Assembly (NCBI RefSeq): GCF_042643485.1
Contig: NZ_JBHRSJ010000035.1
Coordinates: forward strand, 343,887 to 407,886
Direction: 5' to 3'
From: Azotobacter bryophylli
Lineage (GTDB): Bacteria; Pseudomonadota; Gammaproteobacteria; Pseudomonadales; Pseudomonadaceae
DNA length: 64,000 nt
The translations under genes were made by a program, and so were the position numbers. The first letter of the stretch is position 1. The number at the start of each line of letters is the position of its first letter. Below are positions 40,177 through 50,700 of the stretch, piece after piece. A model generated the notes under the pieces. The model had not been told where the DNA came from and did not search any database. It saw only the letters and a list, made by a program, of their open reading frames with translations.

Positions 40177-42030
40177 GTGGCCAAGATCATCTACCGGCCG
40201 ACCAGTGGCGCCGCGGCGAAACTGCGCCAACAGGCCCGCCGGCTGGGCGAGAAGTTGGTGCGCCGGGGCGGCGGCGTGATGAACGAGCTTCACGACGGCT
40301 TCATCCTGCGCGCCGTGGCCAAGGGCGATGTGGTCCGGGTGACAGCGATCGATCCGCCGGCCGCCTGGCTGTTCTGCGATCGCTGGGGCGAGACCAACGC
40401 CTTTCCCCACCTGGCCCGCCACCTGACCCGCGGCGACCTGCTGCCGACCCTGGAGCCGCCCGCGCCGCCCGAGGTGCTGAGCATCACCGACGAGAACGTG
40501 CTGATCGCCACTGCCAGCGGTTTCGCCTCGACCGGGGATATCCCGACGCCCTATGCGTCTGGCAGCGGGCAGACGAATTGGAACAGCGGCTATGTCATGT
40601 CCACCGAGCGCTCAAAGGACCGGCAGACGGTCGACGAGAACACCAGCTACATGGTGTGCGCCCGGGCGGTCAACGGCCGCACGCCGATCAACAAGCTGCC
40701 CACACCGCGCCTCGATGCGCAGATGAACTACCTGTTCACCGACGCCTTTTTCCAGCAGTGGGCCGGGGACGCCTTGTTCACCTTCCGCCCGCACGTCAGC
40801 AACTCCCAGGCGACCAGCGCGCCGCGGATCGTCACCGACGACAGTGATGGGCTGGAGTACGAGGAGGTGGTGATCGCCGCGTCCTACTCCCGCTACGACA
40901 AGCAGAAGAGTGCCGAGAAGGGCTGGGACGTGCTGGAGCACGGCTGGCTGGTGGGGCTGTTCCGGGCCCGGCATGCCGTTCCCGAGGGCGAGGGGGACGT
41001 ACTGAACCGCTGGCTGCTGCCGCGCTGGGGCATCTTCGTGCCTGCCTCGCAGAACCCGAACCCGGATCTGCGGCCGGTCCCCGATCCGCTGGATGGTTCG
41101 CTCTGGCTGGATCATCGGGTCGCCGATGTGGGCATGTCCGACGATGACGTGAATATCGTCGTCGTGGTCAGCTCGGCGCGGCGGGAAAAGGTCGGCGCGT
41201 ACACCTACACCGACACCATGGGCACGCAGCTGGTCCGTATCAACCGGCAGACCGGCCAGTACAGCGTCACCACCATCGCCAAGGCCAGCGCCACCTACCA
41301 GCAGACCCTGACGGGCTACGGCGGCTACATCCTGACCGGCGCCGCCTCGTTGCCCTTCATCCTGTCGCTCAACCGCCTGGAGTACCGACGCCCCGCCCAG
41401 GACGGCGAAGAGACGGTCACCGCCCTGGCCAGCGTGCAGTTCACCGCCAGCGGCGCCGCCGGGGAAGCGGGCGCCATCATCCAGCCGGACACGATTCAGC
41501 TGGTGTTCTTCAGCACGACCGGCGACCAACTGACGAGCGGGCTGGGGGCGGCCGGCTACGCGCCCTTCTGGCCGCGCCTGTCGTGGGCCTACAGCCCCTG
41601 GGGGCACAAGGACAACCTGGGCTACCCCAACGCCCCCCAGCACTGCGTCGCGCAGTACCTGGGCAACGGCCTGATCGGTGTCGTCGCGGCGCCGCGCAGC
41701 CAGGCCGGTACCCGTTTCGCCGAGATCGACTGGCAGTTGGTCGTCCTGCGCGCCAGTGACCTGTCATTCGTGGAAAGCCGCGGGCTGATCGGCACCTTGC
41801 TTGAGCACAACAACACCGGCGTGTGTTTCACCGTGGTCCAGCCGGAAGCCGAGAGCAGCCCCGCGGTGCTGATGGCCTGGGTTTTCTCCTACTACGGGGA
41901 GCCCACCAGCCAGTACAAGCTCAGCCGAGACGGCGGGCGGACCTGGCAAACCGTGATGGCCGGCGCGACGGGGCCGGCCTTCTACCTTGGCAACCCGCTG
42001 CGGGATATCAGCATCTGCAGCGGCCTATGA
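40177..42030 (+). CDS. Large beta-rich structural protein, GTG start
   Basis: About 617 residues starting VAKIIYRPTSGAAAKLRQQA at GTG 40177, 1 bp after the previous stop; the longer frame from 40063 overlaps the preceding gene and is arginine/proline-rich shadow. Sequence alternates short strands with aromatic turns (HGWLVGLFRARHAVPEGEGD, YKLSRDGGRTWQTVMAGATG). The SRDGGRTW segment resembles an Asp-box of sialidase-like propellers. Likely tail or tip protein. Confidence 0.6.
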   Translation: MAKIIYRPTSGAAAKLRQQARRLGEKLVRRGGGVMNELHDGFILRAVAKGDVVRVTAIDPPAAWLFCDRWGETNAFPHLARHLTRGDLLPTLEPPAPPEVLSITDENVLIATASGFASTGDIPTPYASGSGQTNWNSGYVMSTERSKDRQTVDENTSYMVCARAVNGRTPINKLPTPRLDAQMNYLFTDAFFQQWAGDALFTFRPHVSNSQATSAPRIVTDDSDGLEYEEVVIAASYSRYDKQKSAEKGWDVLEHGWLVGLFRARHAVPEGEGDVLNRWLLPRWGIFVPASQNPNPDLRPVPDPLDGSLWLDHRVADVGMSDDDVNIVVVVSSARREKVGAYTYTDTMGTQLVRINRQTGQYSVTTIAKASATYQQTLTGYGGYILTGAASLPFILSLNRLEYRRPAQDGEETVTALASVQFTASGAAGEAGAIIQPDTIQLVFFSTTGDQLTSGLGAAGYAPFWPRLSWAYSPWGHKDNLGYPNAPQHCVAQYLGNGLIGVVAAPRSQAGTRFAEIDWQLVVLRASDLSFVESRGLIGTLLEHNNTGVCFTVVQPEAESSPAVLMAWVFSYYGEPTSQYKLSRDGGRTWQTVMAGATGPAFYLGNPLRDISICSGL

Positions 42031-42039
42031 GGATCGTTC

Positions 42040-42630
42040 ATGGATAAGCCGTATCTCTTTTTGCTGGCAACCATCAGCACGGGCAAGGTGCTGGTGCGGA
42101 TGGACCCTGCGACCCGGGAAGTCCTGGCGAAGTCGGCGATCGCCGGGGCACAGCTCGACGCCTCGCTCGGGGCCGACGTGGACGGCCTGCTGGCGCAGCA
42201 TGCCGGCGCCGAGACGACGCTTCGGGTTTCGCAGCTGGTCGGCGCGAATGGCAACGTGGCGCGGATCGTGACGCTGTCGGGCGTGGCCCTCAACGGGACC
42301 ACCTACTACCGCACGCGCCTGCTGGAGGTGTCGGCTACGGATGTCGTCGAGCTGGCAGGCCTGGTCGGCTCGACCCCCTACCGAATCGCCAAGAGCGCCA
42401 TCGTGGCCACCCCGGACGGCGCCTTGGTCGCCCTGCGGCGGGTCGATGCGTCCACCGGGATCGTCTACCCCGACCCGGCGGTCATCACCCTGAGCGCGGA
42501 CGGCTCGACGCGCGTCTCCACGCCAGCAGCCGGAGGCAATGCCGCGTTCGGCGATACCTGCGCGCTGGTGACGACCGGCGAGGGCGAGCGCCTGGTCGCC
42601 ATGGAATACATCGATACCCGTGCACTGTAA
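42040..42630 (+). CDS. Virion structural protein of unknown role
   Basis: A 196-residue beta-rich protein (LFLLATISTGKVLVRMDPAT, SAIVATPDGALVALRRVDAS). Spacing 9 bp from the previous gene with GAGGATC as ribosome-binding site. No family recognised. Confidence 0.6.
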   Translation: MDKPYLFLLATISTGKVLVRMDPATREVLAKSAIAGAQLDASLGADVDGLLAQHAGAETTLRVSQLVGANGNVARIVTLSGVALNGTTYYRTRLLEVSATDVVELAGLVGSTPYRIAKSAIVATPDGALVALRRVDASTGIVYPDPAVITLSADGSTRVSTPAAGGNAAFGDTCALVTTGEGERLVAMEYIDTRAL

Positions 42631-42642
42631 GGAGGCCGCAAC

Positions 42643-43104
42643 ATGGCACAGCTGAACCGCGAAATTGATGGGCTCTGGCGCAAGGTCGGCGAGGTCGATC
42701 CGGTACCGGGGGACTACATGAACTATTGGGGCCAGCTGCCAGTGGCCTCCATCGACACCCTGGCAGCCGACGCCGGGCTGGCGGCGGCCGTCATCAACGG
42801 GCGCAACTGGTACGGCATCGGCTCGCCCTATACGCTGGATGCCGGCGACGCCTACGGCCTGGTCTTTCGGGATGCCACGGCGAGCTACTCGGTCGACCTG
42901 AACTGGTACACCCTGGCGATATGGGGCGGCGATCGCCACTCCCTGTTGATCGCCAGTCCGGCCGAGGGGGACAAGGTGGACGTGACTGCGCTACTGACCG
43001 AGGCCCTGGGCGAGGAACCGTCGCTGCTGGAGGCCGTGTTTCAGGTGGCGCCGCCGCTGCCGGCGTTCTGGACGAACTTCACGAACACCGCCGAAATAGT
43101 CTGA
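42643..43104 (+). CDS. Virion structural protein of unknown role
   Basis: A 153-residue protein with many tryptophans and tyrosines (YMNYWGQLPV, NGRNWYGIGSPYTLD, LNWYTLAIWGGDRHSL). AAGGAGG precedes it. Last gene of the block before late element 6. Function unknown. Confidence 0.6.
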   Translation: MAQLNREIDGLWRKVGEVDPVPGDYMNYWGQLPVASIDTLAADAGLAAAVINGRNWYGIGSPYTLDAGDAYGLVFRDATASYSVDLNWYTLAIWGGDRHSLLIASPAEGDKVDVTALLTEALGEEPSLLEAVFQVAPPLPAFWTNFTNTAEIV

Positions 43105-43114
43105 CCCCAACGGC

Positions 43115-43168
43115 TTGCCGATCGTCGGCAGTCACATAGGTTCGGGCGCTTCCGTGACAGGAGCGCCC
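43115..43168 (+). promoter_or_regulatory. Late promoter-like element 6 with adjacent dyad (ejection proteins)
   Basis: TTGCCG (43115-43120), 16-bp spacer, TAGGTT (43137-43142), with GGCAGTCACATAGGTTC. One base later GGGCGCT-T-CC pairs with GG-AGCGCCC (43144-43168), enclosing the AGGAG of the gene at 43170. Confidence 0.75.
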
Positions 43169-43169
43169 C

Positions 43170-44783
43170 ATGGCTACCGATCCGAACTCCCTCGAAGAGA
43201 AACGCCGCGCCCAGCGCGCGGCCCAGCCCACCGGCCTTGGCCTCACCCCACGCTCTGCAGCTGCGCCGAGAGTACCCGCCACATCCAATGCACCCACTCC
43301 CACGCTGGCCTCGGTCGCCAATGGCGGACCGGGGACCGTCTCCGTTGGCGGACTGCGCATCTCGCACCTGCCCGACTACAGCAACCCGCCGGGCGCGGCG
43401 GATGCCGGCAACTATGACCAGATGCCCCCGGATCGCGTGCGGCAGGAGATCAGCGGCACGCCCCTGCCGGTGCAGTCGGGTGGCCAGCCCGGTACCGCCC
43501 AGCAGGTCATCGACTCCGGCCTGAATGTCGCCAGCGGGCTGGGCAAGCTCGCGGTAGGCGGGCTGGGCGCCGTGGCCGCACCGGTACTGGACACCGCCCG
43601 CAACGGTATCACCCGCCTGGCCGGCGGCGACCCCAACACCCTCCCCGGCGGTACCAGCGGCTTCCACAACTCGGCCATGCAGACCCTGCGCGAGGGCTGG
43701 CAGCCGATCGCGGCCGGTGGGCAGCAGATTGGCCGCGGCCTGTTGTCCGCCCTGGGCGCCCAGTCGGCGGGTGCTGGGGCAGAGCAGGGGGCACAAGGCG
43801 GCAGCCAGCCACAGGCCCAGCCGCAGGCGCCGTCGCGCCCGGCCTCCGTCACCGGCACGCCTTCGATGGATACCGGCGGGGCCGAGCAGGCCAGCGCCCC
43901 GGCTGCCCAGGGCAACGGCTTCCAGCAGACCGGTATCGGCGGCATCGTCGGTCGGCGCAATAGCCAGGGCGTGATGGAGTTCAGCAACGCGCAGGGCGAC
44001 GTGGCCGGCGCCGCCGGCACGCGGCTGGTGGACGGCAACCTGGGCGACGGCATCGGTGGCTTGAGCGTGGGCCAGGCGGGCGACGCCCAGCAGGCGATCG
44101 AGCGCGTCGACCGCGCCAATGCCGAGCGGCAGCGGATGGTGGATGCCAGCCGCGGCGGGCTGGGGGATACCGGCAACTTCACCGTGGTCGGCGACAACAC
44201 CCGCGGCTCCCTGTTCGGGCAGGAGCTGGAGGCCCGCCGCCGTCGCCGCGACGGTACCGACCAGGCGATCGCGGAGAACCGCCTCAAGGCCCGCGAGCTG
44301 AACCAGAACAACGCCAACACGCAGGCGGAGCTGGGGCTGCGGCAGCGCGAGGTGGTCAACGCCGAGCAGACCGGCGCCCTCGATCGCCAGAAGACGCAGC
44401 AGGAAATCCAGAACAACCAGCTGACGCTGGATCAACAGCAGCAGGTCCAGGCCATTCGAACCCGGCTGGCCGACCCGAGCCTGCCCGCCAACGAGCGCAC
44501 CCAGCTCGAACGCAACTATGCGGCCCTCACCACCCCAGCCAAGGACCGCTACGTCCTGCAGGACGTGGTGCTGGGCCAGGACGCGACCGGCGCCCCGATC
44601 ACCGGCAAGGCCGCGGTGGACGTGACCACCGGGCAAGTCGTCGGCCAGGGCCTCGGACTGACCAACCCGCAGATGCAAGCCGACCTGGCGCAAGCGCGCC
44701 GCATCGTCGCCGCCGACCCCTCGAAGCGGGCCGAGGTGGAGAAACGACTGCAACAAGCCTACAGCCGTGGCCTGGAGAACTGA
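43170..44783 (+). CDS. Internal virion/ejection protein
   Basis: A 537-residue protein: polar disordered N-terminus, a glycine-rich hydrophobic stretch (SGLGKLAVGGLGAVAAPVL, about 120-140), a Q/A/P-rich linker and a long C-terminal coiled coil (ENRLKARELNQNNANTQAEL, QEIQNNQLTLDQQQQVQAIR). Such make-up and place, just before the giant polyvalent gene, fit a podovirus ejection protein. Confidence 0.65.
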   Translation: MATDPNSLEEKRRAQRAAQPTGLGLTPRSAAAPRVPATSNAPTPTLASVANGGPGTVSVGGLRISHLPDYSNPPGAADAGNYDQMPPDRVRQEISGTPLPVQSGGQPGTAQQVIDSGLNVASGLGKLAVGGLGAVAAPVLDTARNGITRLAGGDPNTLPGGTSGFHNSAMQTLREGWQPIAAGGQQIGRGLLSALGAQSAGAGAEQGAQGGSQPQAQPQAPSRPASVTGTPSMDTGGAEQASAPAAQGNGFQQTGIGGIVGRRNSQGVMEFSNAQGDVAGAAGTRLVDGNLGDGIGGLSVGQAGDAQQAIERVDRANAERQRMVDASRGGLGDTGNFTVVGDNTRGSLFGQELEARRRRRDGTDQAIAENRLKARELNQNNANTQAELGLRQREVVNAEQTGALDRQKTQQEIQNNQLTLDQQQQVQAIRTRLADPSLPANERTQLERNYAALTTPAKDRYVLQDVVLGQDATGAPITGKAAVDVTTGQVVGQGLGLTNPQMQADLAQARRIVAADPSKRAEVEKRLQQAYSRGLEN

Positions 44784-44785
44784 GC

Positions 44786-47700
44786 ATGGGACTTTTCGAC
44801 GATCTGGAGCCGAAAGGCCAGCAAACCACCGGCACCGAGGGCGGCAGCGGCCTGCTCAACGATCTGGAGCCGAAGAAATCCGGACTTGTCCGCCGCGGGC
44901 TGGGCGACACCGGTATTTCCCTGCTGAAAGGGGCGATCGCGGTACCGGAAACGGCGGTCGGCCTGGCCGATATCGCTACCGGCGGCGCCGCCGGCAAGGC
45001 CGCCGAAGGCCTCGGCTTCCGCCCCAAGGAGGCCAAGCAGATCCTCGACAGCTACCTGAGCCCCGAGCAGCAGGCCGCCAATCGCAACGTCGCCCAGGCG
45101 GATGGCTTCGTCGATACCGCCAAGGCGCTCGCCGACAACCCGAGCGTGATCCCGCACACCGTTGCCGAGTCGCTGCCTCCCATGCTGGCTGGCGGCGTGG
45201 CCGGCCGGGGCATCAGCGCAGTGGCGCCCAAGCTGGCGCCCTGGGCGGCCGGCGCGGCGGGCGAGGGGACTGTCATGGCCGGCTCTGCCGCGGAGAACAT
45301 CCGCCAGCAGACCCCGGACGGCCTACTTACCCCCGAGCAGCAGCTGGCCGCGGCCGGCACCGGCCTGATCGGCGGGGCGGTCGGCGCGGGCGGGGCGAAG
45401 GTCGGGCAGAAGCTGGGCCTGGGCGATCTGGATACGGCCCTGGTTGAGGGCGCGAAGAATGCCGGAGCCCGAGGTCTGCCGGCGCGCCTGGCCGGCGGGG
45501 CTGCGGTCGAGGGCGCCCTGCAGGAGATGCCGCAGTCGGTCGCCGAGCAGGGGCTGCAGAACTATGCGCTGGGCAAGCCGCTGGGCGAGGGCGTCGGCAA
45601 TGCGGCGGCTACAGGACTGGTGACGGGCGGCGCGATGGGCGCCGGCTTCGGCGCGCTGCCGGCCGCCACGCCGAAGGCCGAGGACAGCGTGCAGCCGGCG
45701 CCGAGCGTGGATAACCCGAGCCCGGCCCCGGTGCCGCGGCCGAATCCGAACAACGGCCCGCTGTCGCGCGCCGCGAACCTGCTGCCGACCCCGGCCCCGG
45801 TGCTGGATACCCAGCGGATTGACCAGGCCGCCGGCCTCACGGCGCCGCCGCTGCTGGATGCCGCGCGAATCGCGCAGCAGGTGGATCTGAACACCTCCCA
45901 GCCGGACTGGAGCGCCAAGGCCCCGGCGGTCGACCCGCAAAAGGTCAGCCAGCAGCTGTTCGCCAAGGCTGGCAGCCCGGTGGACTGGCAGAGTGCCCCG
46001 CCGGTACTGGACACCGGCAAGCTCGGTCAGCCGGACGCCCAGCCGCAAGAGCAGCCAGCGGCCACCGCCGACGGGGCGACTGCGCCGGCCGCTGCCGTCC
46101 CCTCCCAGTCGGCCACGCTGGCGCCGGACGATACTGAGGCGCGGACCATCAAGGCCCGCTACCTGAGCCGCCAGGGCGCCGAGAGAGCCCGCGCCAAGCT
46201 GGATGCTGCCGACGAGTACAAGGTGGTGCAGGATGGCAACGCCTGGCGCGTCACCGGAAAGACCGCTGCCGAGCTGCTCGACCAGCCGGTACCGGCCGAC
46301 ACCGTGAGCTCCGCCGAAGCGCTGCGCCGCCAGGAGGCCGAGGCGCGTCAGGCGGCGAAGGCTGCCCGCCTCAATGGCGACAATGCCGAAGGGCGCCGCC
46401 AGCGCAGCCTGGAGCTGCAGGCCCGGGCCCAGCGGCAGCAGTTGGAAGGCCAGGCCGTCACCGATAGCCAGCAACAGCGGCTCGATGCGGCTGCTTCCCG
46501 CGTGCAGGAGGACCAGCAGACCCAGCAGGAGCAAGCGCTGCGCGACCAGCTCGCCTATGTCGAGAACCAGGCCCGCGCGAGTGGCGGCTGGAATACGCAC
46601 CTGAGCAAGGAGCGCGCCCGCCTGCGCCAGGCGCTGGAGCCGTTCGAGGCGGCGAAGGCGCCGCAGCCTGCTACCGATCAAATGCCCGTCAAAGACGCAG
46701 CGCCCGCCGCCCCAGGGGCGCAGCCTGCCGAGCAAGCCGCCGATCAAAAGCCCGTCAAATGGTTCGGCTCGCGGAAGAAGGCCGAGCAGTACATCGCCAA
46801 GAACAAGCTGGGCGCCACCCATGCGGTCGAAACCCGGGGCAACAAGTACGAGGTGCGGCCGGTCGAGCAACAGCTCGAGCAATCGGCGCCGGCCACCGGG
46901 AAGCCTGAGCCGCAGAAAAGTGACCTGCCGCGTCAGCAAGTCGGGCCGAACCCGGATGGCTGGGTTAACCAGAATGCGCAGACTGACCGCGACATGGCCG
47001 ATCGCCGCGGCATCACTGCCAAGATCGAGCAGCTATTCGCCGATGGGCTGACCGCAAGGCAAGTCATCGACACCATGAAGGACGAGCTGTCCTTTGTGGA
47101 TCTGACCGATCGCGCCGGGTTCATCAACGGCGTTCGGGCGACGCTGGGCATTCCTTCGCAGGCGACCAGCGAAGGCAAGGACGAGTTTGCCACGTGGAAG
47201 GCAGCCCGCGATCGGCGTAAGGCTGCGCAGCCATCCCCCGAGCAGCCGGCGCCAAGCCCCGCAGCAGGGGCCGATTCGCGCTCGGCCGAGATAGACAGCG
47301 CCGCGCATGAAGCGGCCACCTCGCCGCACAACGATCTGCCAGAGCCCAGCCAGGCCCAAATCGAGGCCGGGAACTACAAGAAAGGGCACGTTCGCGTGCA
47401 GGGCCTGGATATCTCCATCGAGAATCCCCGCGGCTCCGAGCGCCGCGGCATGCGGCCGGATGGCACCGAATGGCGCCACACCATGAGCGACCACTACGGC
47501 TACATCAAGCGCAGCGTCGGCTCTGACAATGAGCAGGTCGACGTGTATGTCGGCCCGCAGCCGGAGAGCGATCGAGTATTCGTCGTCGACCAGCTCCACC
47601 AGCAGGATGGCAGTTTCGATGAGCACAAGGTCATGCTCGGCTATCCGGATGAAGCGTCGGCCGTGGCCGCCTACCGCTCCAACTTCGATCCTGACTGGAA

Positions 47701-50700
47701 GGTGGGCCCGGTTGCCTCCCTATCGGTGCAGCAGTTCAAGGATTGGCTTGCTGGCGGGGATCTTTCGAAGCCGGCGACCTCCAGCGAGGTACCGCCGGCC
47801 GATCAGCAGCAGTCCGCCACCAAGGCCAAAGCCGCCGATGACCGTTTCGCCGGCAATACCATCTTCACCGCTGACAAGGTAGCGGCGGCCCGCGCCCTGC
47901 TGAAATCCAAGCTGGGCCAGCTGAATGCCGGTTTCGACCCGGAGCTGGCCACCGCCGGCATGACCATCGCTGGCGGTTACATCGAGGTCGGCGTCCGCAA
48001 CTTCCGCGAGTATGCCCAACTGATGGTCGAGGACTTCGGCGAGCGGATTAAGCCGTACCTCCTGGGCTTTTGGGAGAACGTGCGCTACTACCCAGGCCTG
48101 GACACCGAGGGCATGACCAGCCCCGAGGAGTCGTTGAGGCTCCACAAGGAGCTGAATAGCAGCCTGCCGGCCGAGGAAGCCGCGCCGCTGGGGACCGAGG
48201 TGAAGGCGCCGGCTACCCGGGCGAAGAAGGCCGGGAAGGGGGCCGATCGCACGCTGATTCAAGACTTCGGCGTCGAGCACATCGACGGCTACGGCGACGG
48301 CGCCCGAGAAGTCGGCAACGACACCAAGGACGCCTTCTTGAAGGATGCCACTGGCTACCTGAAAGAGGTGGCCAAGGTGCTGGAGAAGGCCGGCTACATG
48401 CCGCACACGGATGGCAAGGGGCGCTATCGGAAGGCCGTATCGGTGAATGAGGCCGGCCCCGCCGTCAGTGGCGATGTCACCCTGGCGATGCGCACTGAAA
48501 CCGGCCTGAACGCCTACGTCAGCATCGGCGACAGCGCCCTGCGCGGCGTCGTGCCGAACACCAAGAGCGGCATCGCGGTTATGTACCGCGTCAGCCGCAA
48601 GGCCGGCGATACCTACGCCGCCCAGGGCGTGAATCGCTGGGCGCCGGTTGACCTGACCGCCGATGAAATTGCTACCATGATCCTGCGCGAGGCCAACGGC
48701 TTGCCGCCGGAACTGGCCCGCCCCGCCCTGGAGAACACTGCCAATGAATCAGGAAACGCTGAGCCCCGCGGAAATCAAGCGCATTCGACTCGAGTACATG
48801 CGCCTGAGAGCGGACGAGGACGTGATCCACAACCGGCGGCTGCATCAGCGGATACTGGAGACGTGGCGGCGCGACAGCCCGAAAATGTGGGCTCGTCTGT
48901 CCCAGCTGAAACTGGCGGAGCCGCTGGCCTACGTCCTGCAGGAACGGATGTGGCAGGCGATGAACGAAAATCTCCGGGCCGGGCTGCCGGTGACGGACGC
49001 CCGCGAGCAGGCGGAAATCGACCATCTGATGCTGGAGCCGGAAGAAGTCCTGCAGCCGAATCCGCGGATGTCGCCGGAGGCCGAGGCAGCGATGATGCCG
49101 AGGGAATTCTACAAGCGGTAACCGCCGCCGGCCTCTCCACGGTAGGCACGCCCACAGGGCGAAAATTCACGGTAGCACTCAAGGGCTACGAGTACGCCAC
49201 AGCCGTCATCACGAAAGACGGCGACCGCTGGGCGATGACCAGCCGTGGAAAGGAAAATGCCGTCACCGGCACGCTTCCCGACGTGCTGGCCGCCGCCAAG
49301 GCGCACATGGAGTCGGTTCGCTCCGGCCCATCCTCCCAGCCGGCCTCCCCGGCAGCGACTGGCGTACAGGCCGAAGACTTCCACATCGACAACCCGCTGG
49401 AAATCGTCGGGGGAACCCCGGTGCAGCGGTTCAACCGCAACCGCCAGGCGCTCGAACTGCTCCAGACTCTGGAGGAGGAAGGACGCCAGGCGAACCCCGA
49501 GGAGCAGAAGATCCTGGCCGGCTACATCGGCTGGGGCTCGTTCGGTCAGGAGCTGTTCCAGGGAACCTGGGACCACCCGGTCTACAAGGATGAAGGCGCC
49601 TGGAAGGAGCGTGGCCAGTGGCTGCGCGATACCCTCGGCGAATCGGCCTGGAAGTCGGCCCAGCGCTCCATCACCAACGCCCACTACACCGACCCGCCCA
49701 CCGTCATGGCCATGTGGGACATGGTGCGCCGGATGGGCTTCGAGGGCGGCAAGGTCGAAGAGCCCTCGATGGGGACCGGCAACTTCTTCAGCATGATGCC
49801 GGCCGACCTGAAAGCCCGCAGCCAGCTGACCGGCATCGAGCTGGACGAAACCACGGGGGCGATCGCCAAGCAGCTGTTCCCGCGCTCAAACGTGCGGATC
49901 ATGGGCTATCAGGATTCCAAGACCCCGGACGGCTTCTATGACCTGATTATCGGCAACTGGCCGTTCGAGAACACGCCGGTCGCCGATCGCCGCTACAACA
50001 AGCTGAACCCGATGCTGCACGACTACTTCTTTCTCAAGACGGTCGATCAGGTCCGCCCAGGTGGCATCGTCATCGGCATCACGTCCGCCGGCTCCATGGA
50101 CAAGCAGAACACCACGATCCGCCGCGAGCTGGCCCGCAAGGCTGAGCTGGTGGCCGCGATCCGCCTGCCCTCCGGTGCCTTCGAAGAGTACGCCGGGACC
50201 AAGGTCGTCACCGACATCGTGATCCTGCGCAAGCGTCCGGAGCGTCTGGTCGCCGTGCCCAAGGATGCGACCTGGGTGGAGACGGGCGACTTCCAGACCC
50301 CTTCGGGCCAGGCTGTGCGCGTCAACCAGTATTTTCTGGAGAACCCGCAGAACATCATTGGCCAGCTGGATTACGGCCACGGGACTACCACCTTCAAGGC
50401 CGGGATGATCGTGCATCGCCCGGACAACATGGCCGAGCGCCTGAAGCAGGCGATCGAGCTGGTGCCGGAAAAGGCCTTCCAGCCCAGCCAGCAGGCCGAC
50501 CACCTGACCTATTACGCCAACGAAACCGGCGAGCGCCACGGTGCCCTGGCGGTGGTCAACGATCGGCTGATGGTCGCCCTGGGTGATCAGTTGGTGCTCG
50601 CCAACGACGAATCCAAGTATGTGCTCAAGGACGCCAGGAAGACCGCCGCCCGCGAACAGGAACTCAAGGCCGCGGTAGACCTGCGCAAGCGCCATAGCGC

